From: Paenibacillus zeirhizosphaerae
GTDB lineage: Bacteria > Bacillota > Bacilli > Paenibacillales > Paenibacillaceae
Reading direction: 5' to 3'
Assembly: GCF_030705605.1 (NCBI RefSeq)
Contig: NZ_JAPCKK010000004.1
Coordinates: 30,132 to 94,131 of the forward strand
Length of the DNA: 64,000 nt
Shown: positions 1 through 7,025 of the stretch, in pieces
Position numbering within the stretch: the first letter of the stretch is position 1
Layout of the letters: each line of letters starts with the position of its first letter
Notes under the pieces: generated by a model
Databases searched by the model: none
Seen by the model: only the letters and a program-made list of their open reading frames with translations
Told to the model about the DNA's origin: nothing
Program-made: the position numbers and the translations under genes

Positions 1-23
1 CAGCAGAGCCAATGGCTATTTCG

Positions 24-659
24 TTATTGTGCTTCCCCTACAACAGCAAAACGTTCATTTACATGATTGGCCTGCTCGGCCTCATCCACAACGGCGATGG
101 CAAAATCCGCATAGCTGACGTAGCTGTCGCCTTTTGCGTTGACCAATACATTGTCTTTGCCGGTCTGGTAGGCTCCGGTCCTTGTGCCTTGAGGATCAAA
201 GAAGGCGGCAGGGCTGATAAAGGTCCATTGGATGCCGTTTGAGCTCTGCAAATCCTGCAGATTTTGCCCCTGGTTGGAAGCAGTAGGCAGATATTCTTTC
301 GGGAACTTCGGCGTATCCATCAAGCGCACGGTTTTGGCTTCATCCACATACAGACTACCTGCTCCGCCGACAACGATCAGGCGTGTTTGCGGCGCTGCTT
401 TCAGGGCGTTGATCAGCGCGTGTCCTGCTTCCACATGCAGATGTTCTTGGCCTGGAGGCGCTCCGAACGCATTCACGACGACGTCAAAATCCTTGAGATC
501 GTCTGCTGTCAGACTGAAAACATCTTTTTCAAGAACTGCCGTATTGCTCACCTTCGATGCGTCTCTGACGATGGCTGTCACTTCATGTCCTCTGTCAGCC
601 GCTTCCTTAACGATCAGACTTCCGGCTTTGCCGCTGGCCCCAATAACTGCAATTTTCAT
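24..659 (-). CDS. NAD(P)H-binding NmrA/SDR-like protein
   Basis: The 211-aa protein begins with a Rossmann glycine motif (IGASGKAG, residues 4-11), as in atypical short-chain dehydrogenase/NmrA-like proteins that bind NAD(P)H in the cytoplasm. Further family-like segments are VVNAFGAPPG and RLIVVGGAGSLYVDE. An in-frame ATG lies upstream at 701, but the start at 659 has a well-placed GGGAGG nine bases ahead and begins right at the Rossmann strand, so I prefer it. The gene stands alone, divergent from the heme gene, with a 7-3-7 palindrome at 718-734 behind it. Substrate is unknown. The family assignment is good, the role is not inferable. Confidence 0.85.
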   Translation of the reverse strand: MKIAVIGASGKAGSLIVKEAADRGHEVTAIVRDASKVSNTAVLEKDVFSLTADDLKDFDVVVNAFGAPPGQEHLHVEAGHALINALKAAPQTRLIVVGGAGSLYVDEAKTVRLMDTPKFPKEYLPTASNQGQNLQDLQSSNGIQWTFISPAAFFDPQGTRTGAYQTGKDNVLVNAKGDSYVSYADFAIAVVDEAEQANHVNERFAVVGEAQ

Positions 660-717
660 TTTCGTTAACCTCCCGGGGTTGGAATTGTTATTACTCATCA
701 TTCATGTAATCTGTGAT

Positions 718-734
718 GTAACTATAATAGTTAC
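718..734. promoter_or_regulatory. 7-3-7 palindrome, likely operator
   Basis: Arms GTAACTA and TAGTTAC are separated by TAA. The site lies about 60 bases upstream of the NmrA-like start and resembles binding sites of small winged-helix redox regulators (HxlR/MarR types). No such regulator is adjacent, so the partner is unknown. Confidence 0.45.
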
Positions 735-812
735 AATAAATAAAAATGTCAAGCTCGCCCCTGGATCAGGCGGAGTATCTATTCTGATATGATTCCCGAT
801 AATGATTTTTGT

Positions 813-828
813 AACGGAAACGTCCGTT
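813..828. promoter_or_regulatory. AACGGA-N4-TCCGTT palindrome upstream of hemY
   Basis: This 6-4-6 inverted repeat lies about 55 bases upstream of the heme gene and just upstream of a TATACT box (839-844). Such sites are typical of TetR-type repressors. The cognate regulator is not identifiable here. Confidence 0.4.
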
Positions 829-883
829 AAGCTTGTGTTATACTTTTCTGTGGACTTAATTTCTAATATTGAGGTGCACACAC

Positions 884-2287
884 TTGAAAACTGTCGTGGT
901 GATAGGTGGCGGAATTACGGGTCTGACGGCTATGTATACTCTGCAAAAGGCCATGAAGGAGCAGAACCAGCGGCTGAAGCTCATGCTGGTGGAAGCGGAC
1001 GAAATGCTCGGTGGCAAAATCAGAACCGTCCGTCAGGACGATTTTATGATGGAGACCGGCGCGGACTCGATCGTAGCCCGTAAAAATGACTCCGCACTGA
1101 TGGAAGAGCTGGGGCTGGCTGGTGAGATTGTATATAATGCAACAGGCAGATCCTTTATTTATTTGGACGGAGGCTTGAAAAAGATCCCTGCGGACGCGGT
1201 ATTCGGCATCCCCGTCAGTCTGCAGGCGCTGGCTGAAAGCGAGCTGATCTCGGCGGAGGGCAAGGTGGCCGCACTCAAGGACTATTACACTCCGAACGAG
1301 ACGTTTACGGAGAATGACTCACTGGGGGTGTTTCTGGAGCATTTTCTTGGCGAGGAGCTTGTACGCAAGCAAATTTCGCCGGTTATCTCCGGCGTATATT
1401 CAGGTGAACTGGACAATCTGACAATAGCTTCTACCTTTCCTTTCCTTCTGGAATACAAAAATAAATACGGCAGCATCATGAAGGGCCTGGCCGAGAACAG
1501 AGACAGATTCTTAAGAAAGGACGGACGCAAGTTTGTTTCGTTCCGTCGCGGGGTATCCGACCTGATCGACAGGCTGGAAGCCCGGTTGAACAATGTGGAA
1601 ATTTTGAAAGGCACACAGGCCCTGAGCGTAACGAAAACAAGGGAGCGTTATGAGGTGGCTTTAACGGGTGGACGCATCCTGGAAGCGGACTTTGTTGTTC
1701 TGAGCACGGCACATACCTCTGCGCGTTCGCTGTTGCAGGATGAGGGGCTGAACCGTGACTTCGACAGGCTGAGCAGCCGATCGCTGATCAGTGTGTATCT
1801 GGGCTATAATGTCCCGGATGAGCGGCTGCCGGAGGACGGCACCGGTTTTATTGCCGCACCGAACAGCGGTCTCATGTGCGATGCTAGTACTTGGACAAGC
1901 CGCAAATGGCAGCATACCTCCGCACGACAGCAGCTTCTGATCCGGATGTTCTACAAGAGCTCCAATCCGCATTTTGACAAGCTGCAGCAAATGACGGAGG
2001 AAGAACTGATAAGTGTGGCTGTCAGTGATGTGGAGAAAAGCATTGGCATCACTGACAGACATGTAACCTGCGATGTGACGAAATGGCGGGATTCCATCCC
2101 GAACTATCATCTTGGGCATCCGGACATTGTCCGGTCGCTGGAGAGCAAGCTGGCGGCAAGTCATCCTGGAGTCTTTCTTGCGGGCTGCTCCTACTACGGG
2201 GTCGGCATTCCGGACTGTATCGCGAATGGGGTGCAGACGGGACAAAAAATTGTAGATGCCTTGGTGGCTGATAACGGGAGTAAATAA
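884..2287 (+). CDS. hemY: Coproporphyrinogen III oxidase / protoporphyrinogen oxidase
   Basis: This 467-aa FAD-dependent amine-oxidase-fold enzyme oxidises the porphyrinogen in heme synthesis. In Gram-positives the HemY/CgoX group acts on coproporphyrinogen III. The N-terminal dinucleotide motif is VVVIGGGITGL, followed by the acidic FAD ribose contact (VEADEMLGGKIRT) and the family segment ETGADSI. The C-terminal FAD motif runs through FLAGCSYYGVGIPDCI. I chose the TTG at 884 because GAGGTG sits seven bases ahead; an earlier TTG at 869 overlaps that ribosome binding site. It stands without hemE or hemH neighbours, which is unusual for Bacilli. A hairpin terminator follows. Confidence 0.9.
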   Translation: MKTVVVIGGGITGLTAMYTLQKAMKEQNQRLKLMLVEADEMLGGKIRTVRQDDFMMETGADSIVARKNDSALMEELGLAGEIVYNATGRSFIYLDGGLKKIPADAVFGIPVSLQALAESELISAEGKVAALKDYYTPNETFTENDSLGVFLEHFLGEELVRKQISPVISGVYSGELDNLTIASTFPFLLEYKNKYGSIMKGLAENRDRFLRKDGRKFVSFRRGVSDLIDRLEARLNNVEILKGTQALSVTKTRERYEVALTGGRILEADFVVLSTAHTSARSLLQDEGLNRDFDRLSSRSLISVYLGYNVPDERLPEDGTGFIAAPNSGLMCDASTWTSRKWQHTSARQQLLIRMFYKSSNPHFDKLQQMTEEELISVAVSDVEKSIGITDRHVTCDVTKWRDSIPNYHLGHPDIVRSLESKLAASHPGVFLAGCSYYGVGIPDCIANGVQTGQKIVDALVADNGSK

Positions 2288-2298
2288 CAGTTTTTATG

Positions 2299-2336
2299 GA
2301 AAAGAGAGCCGGGCGCACCGGTTCTTTTTCGTTTTT
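2299..2336 (+). terminator. Terminator of hemY
   Basis: A short stem (AGAGAGCCGG with CCGGTTCTTT, one G-T wobble) is followed by T-runs. Confidence 0.7.
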
Positions 2337-2441
2337 CGTCGGACGTCTTGAACATCACCTAAATGATAAGAACAAAGTTGTGGCCAAGCAATGATAAAAA
2401 GAATATTTAGTGCGCTTGAAGATCCGAGTGAGGATCCATAT

Positions 2442-2500
2442 ATAAATAACAACTAGCCCCGTCCTAATGAGGTAGGGCTAGTTGTTATTTATATTTTTGT
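2442..2500. terminator. Long-stem terminator
   Basis: An 18-bp perfect stem (2442-2459 with 2475-2492) encloses a 15-base loop and is followed by T-rich sequence. It could end transcription from either side. The rest of 2288-2588 holds no gene I can see. Confidence 0.75.
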
Positions 2501-2588
2501 AGCAGATTCAGACGTATGGTTAACCTTGCTCATGGTGATAGCTCAGTTACATATCCTGGATAATCAACAGCCCTGCTAGAGGATTAAA

Positions 2589-2762
2589 CTAATTATCTCC
2601 AGGAATAGGACCATTTTTCTTCTCGTAGTCATGAATATGCTGCTCAATTAGATATTCAATTTGCATAGCAATGGAACGTTTATTTTTGTCTGCAATATAT
2701 TTTATTTTTTGAAAATTCGTATCCTCTAATCGTAAAGTAAAGACCCTTTTATTAGTTGCCAC
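2589..2762 (-). CDS. Ribbon-helix-helix DNA-binding protein
   Basis: This 57-aa protein starts at GTG with AAGGAG nine bases upstream. It opens with a beta-strand-like segment (KRVFTLRLED), followed by two helices (FQKIKYIADKNKRS and IAMQIEYLIEQHIHDYEKK). This is the layout of Arc/MetJ-type ribbon-helix-helix repressors, which bind DNA as dimers at repeated short sites. It is divergent from an unknown gene at 2907, and the shared intergenic region carries several TGATATCA/TGACATCA-like motifs and a 14-bp inverted repeat, so autoregulation and control of the neighbour is a natural inference. It could also be the antitoxin half of a two-gene module. Fold confidence is moderate to high. Confidence 0.75.
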   Translation of the reverse strand: MATNKRVFTLRLEDTNFQKIKYIADKNKRSIAMQIEYLIEQHIHDYEKKNGPIPGDN

Positions 2763-2780
2763 AATTGTCTCTCCTTTTTG

Positions 2781-2788
2781 GTGATATC
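2781..2788. promoter_or_regulatory. TGATATCA operator-like palindrome
   Basis: A perfect 8-bp palindrome sits just upstream of the ribosome binding site of the ribbon-helix-helix gene. Related GACATCACT motifs recur at 2831 and 2882, as expected for cooperative repressor binding. Confidence 0.45.
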
Positions 2789-2797
2789 ACTATATTA

Positions 2798-2883
2798 TCA
2801 CTTAGAAATCATCAAGAATACATTCATATTGACATCACTATGAATTCACCATAGAATGGAAGTGTCGGGTGATTTCTAAGTGA
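2798..2883. promoter_or_regulatory. 14-bp inverted repeat flanking a promoter
   Basis: TCACTTAGAAATCA (2798-2811) is repeated in inverse orientation at 2870-2883. The two arms bracket the plus-strand promoter between them, an arrangement suited to repression by looping or by two dimers. Confidence 0.5.
2829..2857 (+). promoter_or_regulatory. Sigma-A promoter for the 2907 gene
   Basis: TTGACA (2829-2834), 17 bases, TAGAAT (2852-2857). This is close to consensus, with a predicted start near 2864, inside the operator cluster. Confidence 0.7.
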
Positions 2884-2906
2884 CATCACTAATTGGAGGG
2901 GATTTA

Positions 2907-3239
2907 ATGCTTCAAGAATTAGAGCGTTATTTTGATTATTTTGTTGGGAAAAGAACTGAAGAAATTGGGCAACTGATTTTAATGAGAAATTTATACTACA
3001 GGAAGCTAGTGAATAGTAAAAGATGTTCGTTCGAGGAAATGTTGAAGAGCATTCCGGATTCATGCCGAGAATTGTTATTTGATTTCGAAGAAAAGGTGAA
3101 TTATCAGGCGACGTTTGCAAACGAAATAATCTACAGACAGGGTTTGTTGGATGGACTGAATTTTCGAAATACCACTTTAAATAATCATGTTCAAGAGCAT
3201 TTTGTGGGGGAATTTGAAGAAGGTACCAGAATCAGATAA
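2907..3239 (+). CDS. Hypothetical protein, charged, 110 aa
   Basis: The start at 2907 has GGAGGGG seven bases upstream; an in-frame start at 2880 lacks one and lies in the operator region. The protein is soluble, Glu-, Arg- and Asn-rich, probably mostly helical, and has no signal peptide or membrane segment. I do not recognise a family. It has its own strong promoter and lies divergent from the ribbon-helix-helix gene, with operators between. The pairing suggests a repressor with its controlled gene, or a toxin-antitoxin-like module, but nothing in the protein proves toxicity. Confidence 0.7.
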   Translation: MLQELERYFDYFVGKRTEEIGQLILMRNLYYRKLVNSKRCSFEEMLKSIPDSCRELLFDFEEKVNYQATFANEIIYRQGLLDGLNFRNTTLNNHVQEHFVGEFEEGTRIR

Positions 3240-3315
3240 CAATGAGTTCACGCTGTGTAACTTTCGCTCCCTAGATTGTCATGTGTATAATTATGGAAAA
3301 TCTAGATAACACACA

Positions 3316-3342
3316 ACCCAGCCTTGCTATCTTAGGCTGGGT
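3316..3342. terminator. Hairpin after the 2907 gene
   Basis: An 8-bp perfect stem (ACCCAGCC / GGCTGGGT) encloses an 11-base loop. There is no T-run behind it, so termination is uncertain. The remaining 3240-3517 interval holds only the toxin promoter. Confidence 0.4.
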
Positions 3343-3432
3343 CGCTCGTAAATACAAGAATGTTATATGATAGAAATGAAACACAAGTGTGGATCAAAGA
3401 TAGAAAAAATAAAAGAAAACAGATGAGAACAC

Positions 3433-3461
3433 TTGTACGCGGGCGTAAACATAGGTAAAAT
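3433..3461 (+). promoter_or_regulatory. Promoter of the holin-like toxin
   Basis: TTGTAC (3433-3438), 17 bases, TAAAAT (3456-3461). A TATAAT a few bases downstream is an alternative -10. Confidence 0.5.
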
Positions 3462-3517
3462 ATAGATATAATTGAATCTTGGGTGGGTATGGTTTCCCTT
3501 CGAAAGGAGGTGAAACC

Positions 3518-3610
3518 ATGGAAGTGAAAGATGCGATGACGCTGATGTTATTATTTGGATCATTTATTCTTGCACTTTTAACGTACATCAATAACAACAA
3601 GAGAAAGTAA
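3518..3610 (+). CDS. Putative holin-like toxin (type I toxin-antitoxin)
   Basis: A 30-residue peptide: an N-terminal MEVKDAMTLM, a single hydrophobic helix (LLFGSFILALLTYI) and a basic tail (NNNKRK). This matches the short putative holin-like toxin family (Hol-Tox) of Firmicutes, membrane peptides controlled by antisense RNA, like TxpA-type toxins. The ribosome binding site is exceptionally strong (AAAGGAGGTG). A minus-strand promoter at 3733-3761 and bidirectional hairpins at 3614-3643 and 3695-3719 predict an antisense RNA overlapping the toxin transcript's 3' end. Toxicity is inferred from the family, not shown here. Confidence 0.75.
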   Translation: MEVKDAMTLMLLFGSFILALLTYINNNKRK

Positions 3611-3613
3611 AAA

Positions 3614-3647
3614 CCCACCCCAAGGTTGACCGCCGAAGGTGGGCTTT
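3614..3647. terminator. Bidirectional terminator between toxin and antitoxin
   Basis: Stem CCCACC / GGTGGG, with T-runs on both sides depending on the strand. It ends the antisense RNA and possibly the toxin mRNA. Confidence 0.6.
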
Positions 3648-3694
3648 TATTCCGATGACTTAAGAAGGGATAAACCATCCAAGCCAATTGTACT

Positions 3695-3725
3695 GACCAA
3701 GTGTTGACCGCACTTGGTCTTTATT
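3695..3725. terminator. Perfect 9-bp hairpin
   Basis: GACCAAGTG pairs with CACTTGGTC over a 7-base loop that repeats the TTGACCG of the previous hairpin. On the plus strand a T-rich tail follows; on the minus strand it forms the antisense RNA's 5' stem-loop. Confidence 0.6.
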
Positions 3726-3732
3726 TATGAAT

Positions 3733-3761
3733 ATGATAACACATGAGAAAAGATGAATCAA
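3733..3761 (-). promoter_or_regulatory. Promoter of the antisense RNA
   Basis: TTGATT-N17-TATCAT on the minus strand, with correct spacing and no open reading frame behind it. Confidence 0.6.
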
Positions 3762-3883
3762 AGCTAAAATAAATAATTGAAGTGAATAAGGCTTGACGAC
3801 TTTTCACGCAACAAGAACATAGTTTCATTTCCGGTTAGATGGTGATTTAAACAGATTCGAACCTTGGACTTAAAATAAAATAC

Positions 3884-3918
3884 TTGACAATGAATTTGAA
3901 TAAAATCTATTATAGATT
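3884..3918 (+). promoter_or_regulatory. Promoter with overlapping palindrome, upstream of the exporter
   Basis: TTGACA (3884-3889), 18 bases, TATTAT (3908-3913). The palindrome AATCTA-TTA-TAGATT (3904-3918) covers the -10 box, a good place for a repressor of the downstream efflux gene. The rest of 3761-4034 is AT-rich and shows no gene. Confidence 0.55.
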
Positions 3919-4034
3919 CGTAAAGTCTTTTATTGAGGGGGAAATGAGAACTTTGAATTGATCTATTCATGAGTAATTAGGGATATAAAAGGGCTTTGAA
4001 ATCTATTTATTAGTTGAAGAGCGGAGAGATGCAT

Positions 4035-5474
4035 GTGACAACATCTGAAGTAAAACAAAATGCAGTACAAAACTATAAAGTCATACCTATTATGATTTCA
4101 TTGTTGTTAAGCGGTTTTATCGGAATGTTTAGTGAGACGGCGCTAAATGTTGCATTAAGTGATTTGATGAACCTATTTCATATTTCCGCATCGACGGCGC
4201 AATGGCTTACGACCGGCTATCTGTTGACACTCAGTGTTCTTGTACCGGTATCGGGCTTACTTTTACAGTGGTTCACGACTCGGCAGCTATTTATTGCTGC
4301 ACTCAGCTTTTCTATCTTAGGGACGCTTGTATCGGCGCTTGCACCCGGATTTGAAGCATTATTGATTGGACGTATCATACAAGCCGCAAGTATGGCACTT
4401 CTTCTTCCGCTAATATTTAATACAATCCTCCACATTTTTCCGGCAGAAAAAAGAGGGACTATCATCGGTATCCTTGGACTTGTTCTTGTAGTCGCACCTG
4501 CCGTTGGGCCATCGGTATCAGGTTTTTTGATTGATACTTTAGGATGGCAGTGGATCTTCTGGCTGTCTATTCCATTTTTAGCCATTGCACTTTTATTTGG
4601 TTCTCTCAATTTGCAAAATGTATCCACTATTACTAAGCCCAAAATTGATATCTTATCACTTGTCGTATCTACATTTGGCTTTGGTGGAATCGTGTTTGCT
4701 TTCAGTAAAGTAGGTGAAGGCGATGGTGGTTGGGGAAGCACGGAAGTCATCATTTCTATGTCCATCGGTATACTTGCTTTGATTATTTTTATCATTCGTC
4801 AGTTGACGATGAGCCAACCGATGTTGAATTTACGGGCTTTTAAGCATCCTATGTTTACCATTGGCACATTAATGTTGGTGGTTTGCATGATTATTTTGTT
4901 AACCACGATTATTGCATTACCTATGTATCTAATTCAAGGACTTGGTTTCAGCACGTTAAAGGCAGGGCTTGTCTTGTTGCCTGGAGGGATTTTACAAGCA
5001 GTGATGTCCCCGGTAATGGGGAAATTATTTGATAAATTTGGTCCCAAATTGATTGTGCCTATGGGGCTGGTTTTGACCTCCACGTCGCTTTGGTTCTTCA
5101 CTGGTCTTAACACCTCGTCCTCTGTTGCTTTAATCGTTTTATTTCATTCTTTAATTATGATCAGTAATTGTATGGTGTGGACGTCGCAGGCGAATGGATT
5201 AAATCAACTGCCTCCAGAACTATACCCGGATGGTAGTGCAATTATGAATACATTCCAACAGTTGGCGGGGGCTGTAGGCACAGCCGTTGCGGTTAGTATC
5301 ATGACAGCGGGTGTAAATCGTTTTATGAATGACGTTTCAGACAAAACAGATCCCGTCAATGGCCCTTTATCCATAATTGCAGGTATTCAGCATAGCTTTG
5401 TATTCCCATTAATTGTTGCTATCTTAGGGTTAATTTTCGCTCTATTTATCAAGAGGGTTCATGTAACAAAGTGA
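4035..5474 (+). CDS. MFS drug exporter, DHA2 (EmrB/QacA) family
   Basis: The 479-aa protein is strongly hydrophobic with about 14 membrane segments, as in DHA2 proton-driven exporters. Family marks include NVALSDLMNLFHISASTAQWLTTGYLL in the first segments and the GRIIQAASMALLLPL region. I chose GTG at 4035 because GGAGAG ends six bases ahead; the ATG at 4029 abuts that ribosome binding site. Codon use is more AT-rich than in flanking housekeeping genes, hinting at transfer. The next gene's frame touches this stop, so the two may be cotranscribed. A palindrome over the promoter suggests a repressor encoded elsewhere. Substrate unknown. Confidence 0.85.
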   Translation: MTTSEVKQNAVQNYKVIPIMISLLLSGFIGMFSETALNVALSDLMNLFHISASTAQWLTTGYLLTLSVLVPVSGLLLQWFTTRQLFIAALSFSILGTLVSALAPGFEALLIGRIIQAASMALLLPLIFNTILHIFPAEKRGTIIGILGLVLVVAPAVGPSVSGFLIDTLGWQWIFWLSIPFLAIALLFGSLNLQNVSTITKPKIDILSLVVSTFGFGGIVFAFSKVGEGDGGWGSTEVIISMSIGILALIIFIIRQLTMSQPMLNLRAFKHPMFTIGTLMLVVCMIILLTTIIALPMYLIQGLGFSTLKAGLVLLPGGILQAVMSPVMGKLFDKFGPKLIVPMGLVLTSTSLWFFTGLNTSSSVALIVLFHSLIMISNCMVWTSQANGLNQLPPELYPDGSAIMNTFQQLAGAVGTAVAVSIMTAGVNRFMNDVSDKTDPVNGPLSIIAGIQHSFVFPLIVAILGLIFALFIKRVHVTK

Positions 5475-5515
5475 TTAATACATTTATGACACTGTTAACG
5501 AAGGATGGTTGGTTT

Positions 5516-6460
5516 ATGGAAGAAAAACTGCACCCTGAACTTAAAGAATTGTTTTCAGTTTTACCGGAAGTCATTTATACCCGCGAGAATTTAGGTGCCA
5601 AAAGGAAAGAGATGCACGAGATGTTTGCCGGCCTGGCTGCATCTCTGCCCGTTAATGATGAAGTTCTAACTTCAGAGAGGTATGTTCCGGGAGCAGCAGG
5701 GGACACGGATGTCAGGATCAAAATCTATGAACCAAAAGTGGAGGATGAAATTCTGCCAGGCATCCTGTATATTCACGGTGGCGGTTATATCCTTGGTTCT
5801 GCTGATATGATGGACCATGCCATGCAACAACTGGTATCGGAACTTAATTGTGTCATCGTGTCCGTGGATTATCGACTGGCTCCGGAGCATCCTTTTCCGG
5901 CCCCACTCGAAGATTGCTATGCTGCACTCCAATGGTTCTCTGAACATGCTGAAGAGTTGGGAGTGAATTCATCCAGAATCGCAGTGGTTGGCGCCAGTGC
6001 CGGCGGTGGATTAACGGCTGCTCTTTCTCTTTTGGCAAGAGATCGGAAAGGGCCTTCTATAGCATTTCAAATGCCTCTTTACCCCATGTTGGATGACCGG
6101 GGCACAAGCAAATCCAGTAATGAAATCACAGATGAAAGAGTATGGAGCAAAGCCAAAACCCAGCTTGGGTGGGAAATGTATTTAGAAGATAACCGTGAAG
6201 TTTCCCCCTATGCTGCTCCAGCACGTGCAACTGATTTGTCAGGGCTTCCACCTACATACACATGTGTTGGTGACCTGGATCCATTTCGTGATGAAATCAT
6301 CGATTATGTGTTAAGGCTAACGCAGGCTGGTGTGCCAACAGAGTTTCATTTATACCCTGGATGTTTTCACGGCTTTGAGGAGTACGCTCCTGCTGCTGAA
6401 ATCAGCCAGAGATTTGTAAAGGAATATAAAGAGGCTTTAAAGCGAGCCTTACACCAATGA
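5516..6460 (+). CDS. HSL-family alpha/beta hydrolase (esterase)
   Basis: The 314-aa cytoplasmic esterase belongs to the hormone-sensitive-lipase-like group. It carries the oxyanion motif HGGG (about residue 83), the nucleophile motif GASAGG, an Asp in DPFRDE and the His in HGFEEY, so the triad is complete. Length is usual for the family. The start at 5516 follows AAGGAT; an in-frame GTG at 5471 overlaps the stop of the exporter but has no good ribosome binding site. Position behind the exporter suggests a detoxification pair, which is inference. Acyl substrate unknown. Confidence 0.88.
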   Translation: MEEKLHPELKELFSVLPEVIYTRENLGAKRKEMHEMFAGLAASLPVNDEVLTSERYVPGAAGDTDVRIKIYEPKVEDEILPGILYIHGGGYILGSADMMDHAMQQLVSELNCVIVSVDYRLAPEHPFPAPLEDCYAALQWFSEHAEELGVNSSRIAVVGASAGGGLTAALSLLARDRKGPSIAFQMPLYPMLDDRGTSKSSNEITDERVWSKAKTQLGWEMYLEDNREVSPYAAPARATDLSGLPPTYTCVGDLDPFRDEIIDYVLRLTQAGVPTEFHLYPGCFHGFEEYAPAAEISQRFVKEYKEALKRALHQ

Positions 6461-6475
6461 TTGATTACCGAAGAC

Positions 6476-6646
6476 ATGAAACAAGCTGTCTACTACAAAT
6501 GTCTTTAGGCTGGCTATCCTCAATACGTAAAACAGCTTGTAAAACGTTATCGATTTGGAGAGACATCTGTTTTTGATTTTGATCTAAGAGTTGTTGATTC
6601 TGATTCAACTGCAGCGGTTGACAATGGCTTCCATCTTCAGCTATAG
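6476..6646 (+). pseudogene. Possible decayed gene fragment
   Basis: A 56-codon frame with one internal amber at codon 11. The part after the amber (AGYPQYVKQLVKRYRFGE...) has protein-like composition, but I recognise no family. It lies between the esterase and a palindromic repeat. It may be a remnant or chance. Confidence 0.25.
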
Positions 6647-6690
6647 TGTAGGTACCTTTTATCAGAGGAGAGATTTTGATGTCGGTGAGT

Positions 6691-6807
6691 GTTCTTAACT
6701 AATCAAATTCCATACGTAAGGGTGTTCAGCGTATTGCTGTAAAAAAATGCTGCGGGAGCAGTGTTTCTTTGTGGTACCTGCGAACAGCCCTGGAATTAGT
6801 TAAGAAC
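6691..6807. repeat. Imperfect palindromic repeat, MITE-like
   Basis: Perfect 13-base ends (GTTCTTAACTAAT and its inverse) enclose arms that continue to pair with gaps (TTCCA, GGG, TGTTC, GC, AGCA), giving a long cruciform of 117 bp. It contains no open frame. It could be a miniature inverted-repeat element or a structured RNA; no clear target duplication is visible. Confidence 0.5.
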
Positions 6808-6857
6808 AGCGGATATCATACAATGCCTTTGGAATAGGACTGTCATTGTGCCTTGAT

Positions 6858-6884
6858 CCGTGCTGAGTTCAGCACGGTTTTTTT
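6858..6884 (+). terminator. Terminator upstream of the MutS2-like gene
   Basis: Perfect 8-bp stem CCGTGCTG/CAGCACGG with a 4-base loop and seven T. It is the first of two tandem terminators. Confidence 0.8.
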
Positions 6885-6951
6885 GTTTAAGGCACTTTTT
6901 GGCGGTAATTGGATGACGGGATCACCGTCTATTCAGCCTATCCTTCTTTTG

Positions 6952-6990
6952 AGGCGGAGAATGAGCTTGCTCATTCTCCGCCTTTTTTTG
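6952..6990 (+). terminator. Second tandem terminator / possible attenuator
   Basis: A perfect 14-bp stem (6952-6965 with 6970-6983), loop CTTG, then a T-run. It ends only about 35 bases before the MutS2-like start, so it either insulates that gene or attenuates it. Confidence 0.8.
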
Positions 6991-7025
6991 TTACCCAATA
7001 CACTTATAAGGGAGTCCTCAAACCA

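Larger units (their letters stand above)
3605..3726 (-). ncRNA. Predicted antisense RNA antitoxin
   Basis: A minus-strand sigma-A promoter (TTGATT at 3756-3761, 17 bases, TATCAT at 3733-3738) should start an RNA near 3726. The RNA would first form the 9-bp hairpin 3695-3719 and then end at the hairpin 3614-3643, followed on this strand by a T-run. It would be about 120 nt and complementary to the 3' untranslated part of the toxin mRNA, the usual arrangement for type I antitoxins. Confidence 0.6.

Noticed and set aside
6909..7025. Extension of the MutS2-like protein to an earlier ATG
   Set aside because: The stretch encodes a 14-bp terminator hairpin and T-run, and the MutS2 family starts at MNAQDLKRLEY.
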